This document shows, one piece after another, positions 1-5,578 of a DNA stretch of 5,909 nt. Source of the stretch: Candidatus Methanomethylophilaceae archaeon. GTDB taxonomy: Archaea > Thermoplasmatota > Thermoplasmata > Methanomassiliicoccales > Methanomethylophilaceae. Both the position numbers and the translations under genes were made by a program. The notes under the pieces are model-generated. The model was not told where the DNA came from. It was given only the letters and a program-made list of their open reading frames with translations, and did not search any database. The DNA lies in NCBI GenBank assembly GCA_016297775.1, contig JAEDGA010000066.1, positions 1 through 5,909 of the forward strand. Direction: 5' to 3'. Every line of letters begins with the position of its first letter. The first letter of the stretch is position 1.

Positions 1-6
1 GGGCTC

Positions 7-591
7 ATGTCCTATACTGCAAAGGACGAGTACAGTACTGTCGACCAGGGATTTGCCAAATGGTTCTCGATGTTATGTGATGAGAGAATAATGTATTATC
101 ACATGTTGAACAGCAACGACCCCTCACATACGGAAGAAAGTAGGAACAAGGTACTCAATCATGCCAAGAAAGTATCGGAATCCACGGTAAAACAATGTGA
201 TGAACTTGCATCATTGAGTAAATACAACGTAGAGCTCGCGTATTATTACAGATGTATGGCATACCGCAACCTTGCAGTGATTGCGGAATATGAAGGGGAT
301 GTCAATAAAGAAAGATTGTATCGTCAACGCTCCTTTGACGATATGCGCATGGTCAGAAACAGATTCCATAAAGAGATTACCGACGAGAGAATCTTCGAGA
401 CCCGCGAAAGACTGTATTATGTCTCTATGGCCGAATTATTGAAGTTCATCGATGATGATGAAGAATACGAGGACTACACGGATGAACTTCGTGAATATAC
501 GGATAAGATGATTAAACAGAGAGACAGCACAGGAATGTACATCAGAAAAATCGATATGATATTGAAGGGCAACAACGTGCGTGGACTTTGA
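7..591 (+). CDS. Hypothetical helical protein (194 aa), possible TPR-like hairpin
   Basis: I do not recognise this protein. The predicted chain is hydrophilic, rich in Tyr, Asp, Glu, Arg and Met, and looks wholly alpha-helical, with no signal peptide or membrane segment, so it is probably cytosolic. Residues 77-111 (around AYRNLAVIAEYEGD) have the small/large spacing of a TPR-type helix pair, which would suggest a protein-protein interaction role, but a single weak repeat does not prove it. An acidic stretch covers residues 149-160. Base composition differs from the rest of the window: two sampled 60-base lines are about 37-42% GC, against about 58% for a sampled line in the adenosylhomocysteinase gene. 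The reading frame is still open at the left edge (GGG CTC before the ATG), so the true start could lie outside the window and no ribosome site can be judged. It faces the five-gene operon tail to tail across 45 bp. Coding is well supported by length and composition; function is unknown. Confidence 0.72.
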   Translation: MSYTAKDEYSTVDQGFAKWFSMLCDERIMYYHMLNSNDPSHTEESRNKVLNHAKKVSESTVKQCDELASLSKYNVELAYYYRCMAYRNLAVIAEYEGDVNKERLYRQRSFDDMRMVRNRFHKEITDERIFETRERLYYVSMAELLKFIDDDEEYEDYTDELREYTDKMIKQRDSTGMYIRKIDMILKGNNVRGL

Positions 592-604
592 AAGAAGATT
601 TGTA

Positions 605-618
605 GCGCCCGCAGGCGC
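605..618 (-). terminator. Candidate hairpin between convergent genes
   Basis: The 45-bp gap between two converging genes holds a perfect 5-bp inverted repeat, GCGCC and GGCGC, around the 4-nt loop CGCA. Read on the minus strand it lies just past the stop of the phosphatidyltransferase gene and is followed by TACAAATCTTCTTTC, a moderately pyrimidine-rich tract. It could help end the operon transcript, or act in both directions. Archaeal termination depends mainly on U-rich tracts rather than on hairpins, and no strong T run follows, so this is only a candidate. Confidence 0.3.
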
Positions 619-636
619 CGATGTTCGGATCCGCCC

Positions 637-1278
637 TCATTCCTCCATCTTGGACATGTTGTTCCAGGTGATGATACCTCTCTGTATTGCCGTCACGTTT
701 CCCATGATTGCGAAGTAGATCACCATGATCTCCATCCACGATATGGACCAATCCGCGATCTGTATCGCGTCGAATCCGACCATGCACATGACGAACTGTA
801 TCACGGGGAACAATGTGGACAGCACTACACGGTCCGCACGTCCCAGGAGTCCCGCGTACAATCTGGGCGCACCCACGGCCTGTGCCTGCGTACCCATGTA
901 GGATGTGAGAAGCACGCCTACCAAAGCCAGCAGTCCGATGTAGATGTTGCACCATGCGCTTATGGCGACACCTCCGATCATGAAGAGATCGGCATATCTG
1001 TCGAACACATGATCGAGATAATCCCCCTTCTTGGATGCCTTCCCGGAGAGCTTGGCGATCTTCCCGTCCAACGCATCGAAGTATCCCGATATGATGACGA
1101 CCGCCGCACCTATCAACAGGAACCAATGATTCTCGGGACTCAGATACATCAATACGCCGGAGACGAACGCGGTGATCAGCCCCAACCAGGATATCGTGTT
1201 GGGGTTGACGTTTATCAGCTTCTTCGCGACCGGCGCAAGAAGGAAATCCACCCTTGCCCTCTGAGTGTCTAGAACCAT
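637..1278 (-). CDS. CDP-alcohol phosphatidyltransferase, probable archaetidylinositol phosphate synthase
   Basis: This integral membrane enzyme should transfer a polar head group from or onto a CDP-activated lipid. The closest archaeal role I can assign is archaetidylinositol phosphate synthase (CDP-archaeol plus inositol phosphate). In the 213-aa product the family motif DxxDGxxAR(x8)GxxxDxxxD is present at residues 68-93: D68, D71, G72, A75, G85, D89 and D93, with Lys76 where Arg is usual. About six hydrophobic segments follow the family pattern (near 29-47, 52-67, 98-111, 113-128, 151-169, 178-193). A GRADR motif at 146-150 resembles the GERAER-like stretch of archaeal members. I chose the ATG at 1278 because GAGGAG lies 8 nt before it and the start overlaps the upstream stop by only 10 nt. 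An in-frame ATG at 1299 (7 residues longer, with GAGG 7 nt upstream) is the alternative. It is the last gene of the operon. The family is secure; the head-group specificity is inferred. Confidence 0.88.
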   Translation of the reverse strand: MVLDTQRARVDFLLAPVAKKLINVNPNTISWLGLITAFVSGVLMYLSPENHWFLLIGAAVVIISGYFDALDGKIAKLSGKASKKGDYLDHVFDRYADLFMIGGVAISAWCNIYIGLLALVGVLLTSYMGTQAQAVGAPRLYAGLLGRADRVVLSTLFPVIQFVMCMVGFDAIQIADWSISWMEIMVIYFAIMGNVTAIQRGIITWNNMSKMEE

Positions 1279-1790
1279 TTGTCCATCTCCTCTGCCCATG
1301 AGATATCCTCGGGCATATGCCCGATGGTTTCTCCTTTCATAATATCTTCTACCGCGTCCGCGACGGCATCCGCATCGGATGATGTTGTATCCACAGCATA
1401 CGTGGGAACACCGGAATCCACGGATTCGAACAGTATCACATCCAGCACCTCGGCCTGCACGTTCTCCCTGACCTTGGCATCGTCGTATCCGCGTCCGCGG
1501 AGACGGTCCGCCATGACATCCGGATGGCAGCGCAGGACTATGACGGAATCCACGTCCATGAAGTGTGCCAGATGTCCTTCGAATATCATATCCTCCATAC
1601 CGGACAGGGAATCGTTCAGACGCTCCACGTCCACGTCATAGGTGTCGCGTTCCGCGTCGTACTCCTCGCGGAGACCGTTGTCCCTGATGTACCCGGTCAT
1701 ATCGAGTACGTCGTATCCGCGTGCCCTCAGCACACCGGCGACGGTCGTCTTCCCCGTACCGGGAGTACCTGTGAGTGCGATACGGCTCAT
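1269..1790 (-). CDS. AK6/Fap7-type nucleoside monophosphate kinase (putative adenylate kinase)
   Basis: This is a P-loop NMP kinase of the AK6/Fap7 group (archaeal putative adenylate kinase), expected to move phosphate from ATP to AMP and, by analogy with eukaryotic Fap7, possibly to assist small-subunit ribosome maturation. The 173-aa length is typical of the group. Walker A is GTPGTGKTT at residues 8-16. A short NMP-binding stretch follows (D46-V55), then FEGHLAH at 70-76. A short LID with VLRCHP and RLRGRGY spans 85-102, followed by the group's KVRENVQAEVLDVILFES region (106-123). The C-terminus (ISWAEEMDKWF) matches the tryptophan-containing tail usual in archaeal members. Its start overlaps the nucleoside-kinase stop as ATGA, with GAGG 5 nt upstream, so translation is probably coupled. 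Directly after a nucleoside kinase, an AMP-to-ADP step is a plausible role. The family is secure; the balance between metabolic and ribosomal roles is not known from sequence. Confidence 0.92.
   Translation of the reverse strand: MSRIALTGTPGTGKTTVAGVLRARGYDVLDMTGYIRDNGLREEYDAERDTYDVDVERLNDSLSGMEDMIFEGHLAHFMDVDSVIVLRCHPDVMADRLRGRGYDDAKVRENVQAEVLDVILFESVDSGVPTYAVDTTSSDADAVADAVEDIMKGETIGHMPEDISWAEEMDKWF
1287..1292 (-). promoter_or_regulatory. Shine-Dalgarno GAGGAG for the phosphatidyltransferase
   Basis: GAGGAG on the minus strand ends 8 nt before the ATG at 1278. It lies inside the end of the upstream kinase gene and favours this start over the longer ATG at 1299. The longer start also has a weaker GAGG upstream, so the choice is not absolute. 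Confidence 0.6.
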
Positions 1791-2695
1791 ATCTGCCTCA
1801 TGTACGGGTCCGCACGCTCCATGACCATGTCCATGGTGGGCATTGCGGTGAGAGCGCCGGTCTCCTCAACCACGAACGATGCCACGGCGGAGGCTATGAG
1901 CAGGGATTCGTGCTTGTCGTATCCGTTGTACAGCCCCGCATAATATCCTGCACGGAAGGAATCCCCGGCACCGGTGGCATCCACCACACGTCCGGCCTTC
2001 ACTGCAGGTATGTGGAACCTCTCACCGTCGATGATCGCATCCGTACCGTCCGCACCGCAGGTACGGACCACCAACGGTTTGTCGATGGCATCGATATCCT
2101 CTATACGGAGATACCTGAGGATGGATTCGAATTCGAAATTGTTGCCGAACAGGGAATCGGTGTATGCGAGAGCTTCCCTCAACAGTTCCGGCGTCCAGAT
2201 CCTGTGTATCTCCTGCGCGGGATCGAGACCGACGGATGCGGACAGTTCCTTCATGCAGTCGATGTGGAACCTGGGTTCCCCGGTGATGAAATGAACATAC
2301 TTCGACCTGGATGCGTTCCTGAGCATGGGTATGCCCAACTTGGATGCGCACCCGTGCGGCCCCTGGTAGAACAGGACCTTCTGCACCATGTTGGAATCGT
2401 TGACCACCGTGGCCTGCGACGTATCGTAGCCGTCGACCTCGATCAATTCATCTATCATGCATCCGGATGCCGCTATCTGATCGCGGAACCTGGCAGGGAA
2501 ATCTGTGCCCACGAAGGCGCATAAGGCCGTGGGTACGCCCAGCCCGGCGGCGTGCACCGCGATGTTCGGCCCCGTACCGCCGAGGAGCGTGGTCTTCTCG
2601 ATCACATCCTCGGTGGTGTTGTCCCTCGGGAAACGGTCCACCTTCACGATCTGATCGATGGCCACATGTCCGTACACCGTCAGGAACGGGTCCAT
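1787..2695 (-). CDS. PfkB-family nucleoside kinase (archaeal MJ0406-like)
   Basis: This is a ribokinase/PfkB-fold kinase that should phosphorylate the 5' hydroxyl of a nucleoside with ATP. The 302-aa length fits. The first PfkB signature region is LGGTGPNIAVHAAGLG at 38-53. The Mg/ATP NxxE motif is N185-E188. The second signature is DATGAGDSF at 239-247, with D245 as the catalytic base. From memory it follows the Methanocaldococcus nucleoside kinase MJ0406 along its length: TGEP-F at 138-143, the LDPAQ segment at 157-161, the FEFE segment at 187-190 and ASFVVEETG at 272-280. That enzyme accepts inosine, guanosine and cytidine, and adenosine less well. The gene starts 1 nt after the adenosylhomocysteinase stop, with AGGAAGG 8 nt before the ATG. 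That position suggests it clears the nucleoside released by the hydrolase. Ribokinase or another sugar kinase is less likely given the MJ0406-like features. Confidence 0.9.
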   Translation of the reverse strand: MDPFLTVYGHVAIDQIVKVDRFPRDNTTEDVIEKTTLLGGTGPNIAVHAAGLGVPTALCAFVGTDFPARFRDQIAASGCMIDELIEVDGYDTSQATVVNDSNMVQKVLFYQGPHGCASKLGIPMLRNASRSKYVHFITGEPRFHIDCMKELSASVGLDPAQEIHRIWTPELLREALAYTDSLFGNNFEFESILRYLRIEDIDAIDKPLVVRTCGADGTDAIIDGERFHIPAVKAGRVVDATGAGDSFRAGYYAGLYNGYDKHESLLIASAVASFVVEETGALTAMPTMDMVMERADPYMRQI

Positions 2696-2696
2696 A

Positions 2697-3941
2697 TCAG
2701 GTTCCTTCCTGCCATCCCGTGATGTATGAACGCTGCTCGTCCGTGAGCTCGTCTATGGTCACATCCATCGAGGCGAGCTTGGTACGTGCGATGTCCACAT
2801 CTATGGAATCGGGCTGCGTGTACACCTTGTTATCCATCTCTCCATGGTTGGAGACCAGATACTCCAGGCTCAACGCCTGTACGGCGAAACTCATGTCCAT
2901 GATCTCCGCGGGGTGTCCCTGTCCGGCCGCGAGGTTCATCAACCTTCCGTCGGAGATGAGGCACACCTTGCGTCCGTCCTCGAATTCGTATTCGTCGACG
3001 AACTCCCTCACGCGGCGAACGTTCTTCGCCATGGAATCCAGGGCGGGTTTGCTGATCTCGTTGTCGAAATGTCCGACGTTACCCATGATGCATCCGGACT
3101 TCATCGCCTTCAGGTGCTCCGCCCTGACGATGTCCTTGCAGCCGGTGACGGTGATGAGTATGTCCGCATCCTTCACGGCATCGATCATCCTCATGACACG
3201 GAAACCGTCCATCTTGGCTTCTATGGCTTTGATGGGATCCACCTCGGTCACGGTGACGTTGGCACCGAGACCCTTCGCCCTCATGGCCACTCCGCGTCCG
3301 CACCAACCGTATCCCGCAACGACGAGGTTCTTTCCGCTCACCATCAGGTTGGTGGCGTTCATCCATCCGTCGAAGGTGGACTGTCCGGTACCGTAGCGGT
3401 TGTCGAACAGGAACTTCATCTTGGAATCGTTGACGGCCATGACCGGGAATCTGAGGACACCGTCGTTGGCCATCGCCTTGAGACGGATCACACCCGTGGT
3501 GGTCTCTTCGTTGGCACCCTTTATGCCGGGAAGCATATCCTTCCTGGAGGTGTGCAGCATGGTGATGAGGTCGGCACCGTCGTCGATGATGAAATCCGGA
3601 CCCATGTCCAACACCTTGTTGAGATTGTCGTAGTATTCCTCGGAGGTCTCGCCCTTCTTCGCGAACACCTGCAATCCGTACCTCTCTCTGAGTGCCAACG
3701 CGACGGAGTCGTCGGTGGACAGGGGGTTGCATGAAGCAAGCCTGACCTCCGCACCGGCCTCCTGTATCGCCACGGCGAGGATACCGGTCTTGGCCTCCAC
3801 GTGGAGTGCCATACCCACCTTCAATCCCTTGAAGGGCTGTTCCTTCCTGAAACGCTCCCTTATGGCGGAGAGGACGGGCATGTGTGCCTCGGCCCAACTC
3901 AGTCTGAGCGTACCTTTCTCCAAAAGCTCCTTGTCGACCAT
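2697..3941 (-). CDS. ahcY: Adenosylhomocysteinase (S-adenosyl- or S-inosyl-homocysteine hydrolase)
   Basis: This cytosolic NAD-dependent enzyme reversibly splits S-adenosylhomocysteine into homocysteine and adenosine, removing the product inhibitor of methyltransferases. In the 414-aa product the catalytic set is present: H47, D120-D121, EETTTG at 145-150, K176 and D180 (the pair equivalent to human K186/D190), H291 in GHFDNEI and H343 in GHP. The NAD-binding loop is GYGWCGRG at 210-217, with E233 in TEVDP holding the NAD ribose. The chain ends in LTDEQRSYITGWQEGT and lacks the Lys/Tyr tail of mammalian and many bacterial enzymes, as usual in the archaeal/Thermotoga branch. The base-pocket stretch is HVEAKT (47-52) rather than the HMTVET of human enzyme, so S-inosylhomocysteine, used by the Methanocaldococcus homologue, is a possible substrate. 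I start at 3941 because GGAGG lies 7 nt upstream. An ATG at 3998 would add 19 unconserved residues inside the preceding gene. Confidence 0.96.
   Translation of the reverse strand: MVDKELLEKGTLRLSWAEAHMPVLSAIRERFRKEQPFKGLKVGMALHVEAKTGILAVAIQEAGAEVRLASCNPLSTDDSVALALRERYGLQVFAKKGETSEEYYDNLNKVLDMGPDFIIDDGADLITMLHTSRKDMLPGIKGANEETTTGVIRLKAMANDGVLRFPVMAVNDSKMKFLFDNRYGTGQSTFDGWMNATNLMVSGKNLVVAGYGWCGRGVAMRAKGLGANVTVTEVDPIKAIEAKMDGFRVMRMIDAVKDADILITVTGCKDIVRAEHLKAMKSGCIMGNVGHFDNEISKPALDSMAKNVRRVREFVDEYEFEDGRKVCLISDGRLMNLAAGQGHPAEIMDMSFAVQALSLEYLVSNHGEMDNKVYTQPDSIDVDIARTKLASMDVTIDELTDEQRSYITGWQEGT
2704..2710 (-). promoter_or_regulatory. Shine-Dalgarno AGGAAGG for the nucleoside kinase
   Basis: AGGAAGG on the minus strand lies 8 nt before the ATG at 2695, inside the last codons of adenosylhomocysteinase. 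It supports translation of the kinase as an internal operon gene. Confidence 0.6.
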
Positions 3942-3943
3942 GT

Positions 3944-4687
3944 TCAGGCCTCCTTGTGGAGCGTGTCGCATATGCAGTCGATGAGATCCATGCGACACTT
4001 CTTGTTATCATACGATTTTATTATTTCGTCCAGCTCGGAATCCTTCCCTCTCAATTCCTTCACAAAATTGGATATGTTCTCCAATGCACGGGTCATCTCG
4101 TCGCATATGGACACCGTGGCGGACTTGGATGTCCTGGACAGAGGGTTGAGGTCTATCGATATCACGACCTTGCCCATGCCGACCAGGGCCTGTGCGCGAT
4201 CGCCGTCCTCTATGGGTACGACTATCACGTCGCAATCGAAGATGCCCTCTTTGGTGCAAAGTGCGCGTGCGTGGGACAGCCCGGGGATCCTCTCGTCCGG
4301 ATCGCGGCCGAGGACGTTCCTGGCGCCTTTGGATTCCATGTACGATATGAGAAGTTCCATCCTCTCCTCGGTACGATGGAATATGTTGACCTCCACCTTT
4401 GCCGGTACGGCATCGGCGAGAGCGATCAGATTCTCGGCATCCAGTGCCGCCGCGTTACCGTTCACGCATACGACGGGATTCCTTGCCTTCAACAGGAATG
4501 CGGCCGCTGCCCTCTCCGCCTCCAAGGATGGAGGCAGGGTGGTCTCCCCCATCAGATAGTCATACGCCTCCCCTCTACCGTGGGAGATCAGACCGGTGGG
4601 GTTGACGAGACCTTTCTCCACCGCATCGGCCAGCCTCTCCCTGGTCATGAGGGACCTGTATCTGGGATGGTCCTTCGGAATATCCAT
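3944..4687 (-). CDS. 4-phosphopantoate--beta-alanine ligase (archaeal phosphopantothenate synthetase)
   Basis: This enzyme joins 4-phosphopantoate and beta-alanine with ATP to give 4'-phosphopantothenate, the archaeal replacement for the bacterial pantothenate synthetase/pantothenate kinase route to coenzyme A. It normally works after pantoate kinase, which is not in this window. The 247-aa product carries the recognisable family blocks in order: PKDHPRY (4-10), GLISHGRGEAYDYLMGE (32-48), VNGNAAAL (75-82), VEVNIFHRTEER (98-109), VPIEDGDRAQAL (157-168) and IDLNPLSRT (178-186). The length is close to that of Thermococcus kodakarensis TK1686. The last 40 residues are charged and less conserved. 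It is the first gene of the operon. The ATG at 4687 has no SD, but a TATA-like box is centred about 24 bp upstream, so the mRNA is probably leaderless. The next gene begins 2 nt after its stop. Confidence 0.94.
   Translation of the reverse strand: MDIPKDHPRYRSLMTRERLADAVEKGLVNPTGLISHGRGEAYDYLMGETTLPPSLEAERAAAAFLLKARNPVVCVNGNAAALDAENLIALADAVPAKVEVNIFHRTEERMELLISYMESKGARNVLGRDPDERIPGLSHARALCTKEGIFDCDVIVVPIEDGDRAQALVGMGKVVISIDLNPLSRTSKSATVSICDEMTRALENISNFVKELRGKDSELDEIIKSYDNKKCRMDLIDCICDTLHKEA
3949..3953 (-). promoter_or_regulatory. Shine-Dalgarno GGAGG that fixes the ahcY start
   Basis: GGAGG on the minus strand lies 7 nt before the ATG at 3941 and overlaps the last codons of the upstream ligase gene. 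Its strength and spacing decide for the 414-aa start over the longer in-frame ATG at 3998. Confidence 0.75.
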
Positions 4688-4704
4688 GATGCGTCGTACC
4701 GCAA

Positions 4705-4717
4705 CATATACTATAAC
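4705..4717 (-). promoter_or_regulatory. TATA-box promoter of the five-gene operon
   Basis: The minus strand reads GTTATAGTATATG, an archaeal TATA-like element centred near 4711. The start codon of the first operon gene is 24 nt downstream, the usual distance from TATA centre to transcription start, so transcription should begin at or next to the ATG. The absence of an SD before that ATG agrees with a leaderless mRNA. Confidence 0.6.
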
Positions 4718-4777
4718 GATTTGCGACCTTCAAGGAAGGCACATACATTCACGTTTCGGATGGAGGGCATCGTATAT

Positions 4778-4807
4778 CGAAGACGATCGGTCATGACATC
4801 GTCTCCG
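4778..4807. repeat. Interrupted palindrome, possible operator
   Basis: AGACGAT (4781-4787) and ATCGTCT (4798-4804) are perfect 7-bp inverted repeats. After one mismatch, two more pairs extend the symmetry to 4778 and 4807. The 10-nt spacer contains a perfect 8-bp palindrome, GTCATGAC (4790-4797). The site lies upstream of both TATA-like elements, where a dimeric regulator could touch either promoter. No regulator can be named, and chance symmetry remains possible. Confidence 0.4.
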
Positions 4808-4839
4808 TTCGACATCCATGCCGATCCGACACCAACCGC

Positions 4840-4848
4840 TAATTACAT
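4840..4848 (+). promoter_or_regulatory. Candidate TATA element for trmJ
   Basis: TAATTACAT is centred about 27 nt before the ATG at 4871, in the most AT-rich part of this side of the intergenic region. There is no SD before that ATG, which fits a leaderless transcript. The element is a weaker match than the one serving the opposite strand. Confidence 0.4.
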
Positions 4849-4870
4849 GAATGTGATATGCCCAACCATC

Positions 4871-5578
4871 ATGCCACATATCCGTATTGTGCTAGTAGGT
4901 CCCAAGTTCGAAGGGAACATAGGTGCGGTCTGCAGATCCATGACCAACTTCGGTCTCGACGATCTGGTGCTTGTGAACCCCTGCTCCATAGGTATCGAAG
5001 CGTACAGAAGGGCCAAGCACGGTTCGGATATCCTGGACAATGCCAGGGTCGTGGAGACCATACGTGAGGCGATAGAGGATTGCACCATCGTCGCGGGAAC
5101 ATCCGGCGTCACCACCTGCGGCGACAAGAACTTCAACCGCGTCCCACTCCCTGCCAGGGAATTCGCCTCCAGGGTGAAGGATTTCGAGGGGAACATCGCC
5201 ATCCTGTTCGGAAGGGAGGATGTGGGGTTGGTGCAGAGCGAATTGGAGAAATGCGATGTGCTCGTATCCGTTCCGACGGACGAGAGGTATCCGATACTCA
5301 ACCTGTCACATGCCGCGACGATCGTCATGTACGAACTGTTCGGCGGAGAGCTTCACGAGCCCATTCCTGCATCCATCGAGGACAAGGAGAGGATGTTCGA
5401 CATGTTCGAACAACTGATGGAGGCGGGGGACTATCCGGAGCAGAGAAGGAAGGATACCGCCGTCATGTTCAGAAGGATACTCGGACGTGCAGTTCTGTCC
5501 AACAACGAGTTCAGGGTGCTGATGGGTGTGTTCAACGATGCGGTGAAGACCATCCACAACAAGAGAAGACCTTTATGA
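4871..5578 (+). CDS. trmJ: TrmJ-family tRNA 2'-O-methyltransferase (SPOUT)
   Basis: This SPOUT enzyme should methylate the ribose 2'-OH of nucleotide 32 in the tRNA anticodon loop (Cm32 in characterised archaeal homologues) using SAM. In the 235-aa product all three SpoU/SPOUT motifs are present. Motif 1 is EGNIGAVCRSMTNFG (14-28), with N16 and R22 conserved, followed by LVLVNPC. Motif 2 is ILFGREDVGL (111-120). Motif 3 is VPTDERYPILNLSHA (134-148), continuing to YEL; these motifs form the trefoil-knot SAM site. A helical C-terminal extension (about 170-235, with RRILGRAVLSNNEF) is typical of TrmJ rather than of shorter SpoU proteins. I start at 4871 because the family normally begins a few residues before the VLV strand; in-frame ATGs at 4847, 4793 and 4760 would add up to 37 unconserved residues. 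The stop overlaps that of the converging RHH gene by 6 bp. Other SpoU specificities cannot be excluded. Confidence 0.92.
   Translation: MPHIRIVLVGPKFEGNIGAVCRSMTNFGLDDLVLVNPCSIGIEAYRRAKHGSDILDNARVVETIREAIEDCTIVAGTSGVTTCGDKNFNRVPLPAREFASRVKDFEGNIAILFGREDVGLVQSELEKCDVLVSVPTDERYPILNLSHAATIVMYELFGGELHEPIPASIEDKERMFDMFEQLMEAGDYPEQRRKDTAVMFRRILGRAVLSNNEFRVLMGVFNDAVKTIHNKRRPL

Larger units (their letters stand above)
4688..4870. other. Divergent intergenic control region between the operon and trmJ
   Basis: This 183-bp stretch separates two divergent genes. It holds a TATA-like element for each direction and an interrupted palindrome between them. It also has an in-frame open stretch upstream of trmJ with ATGs at 4760, 4793 and 4847, but the translation there (for example MEGIVYRRRSV) does not resemble the TrmJ family, and I treat it as non-coding. 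Confidence 0.65.

Noticed and set aside
542..1126. A 194-aa minus-strand frame, rich in Arg, His and Cys, overlapping the phosphatidyltransferase
   Set aside because: It runs in another frame of the same strand as a clear membrane enzyme and on into the end of the left-hand gene; its composition is typical of an out-of-frame shadow.
1775..2524. A 249-aa plus-strand reading frame opposite the nucleoside kinase
   Set aside because: The opposite strand encodes a full PfkB kinase with intact motifs. This frame has no recognisable motif and is a GC-driven shadow.
2844..3734. A 296-aa plus-strand frame, rich in His, Val and Gly, opposite adenosylhomocysteinase
   Set aside because: It is the shadow of a conserved gene; the repeated His/Val/Gly/Asp pattern comes from reverse reading of biased codons.
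3942..3998. A 19-residue N-terminal extension of adenosylhomocysteinase from an ATG at 3998
   Set aside because: The extension lies inside the ligase gene, is not family-like, and the ATG at 3941 has a strong GGAGG at ideal spacing.
3956..4870. A 540-aa reading frame on the plus strand that would fuse about 305 residues to the front of TrmJ
   Set aside because: It is the antisense of the well-supported ligase gene followed by the intergenic region; TrmJ homology begins only at 4871, and a TATA-like element sits just upstream of that point.
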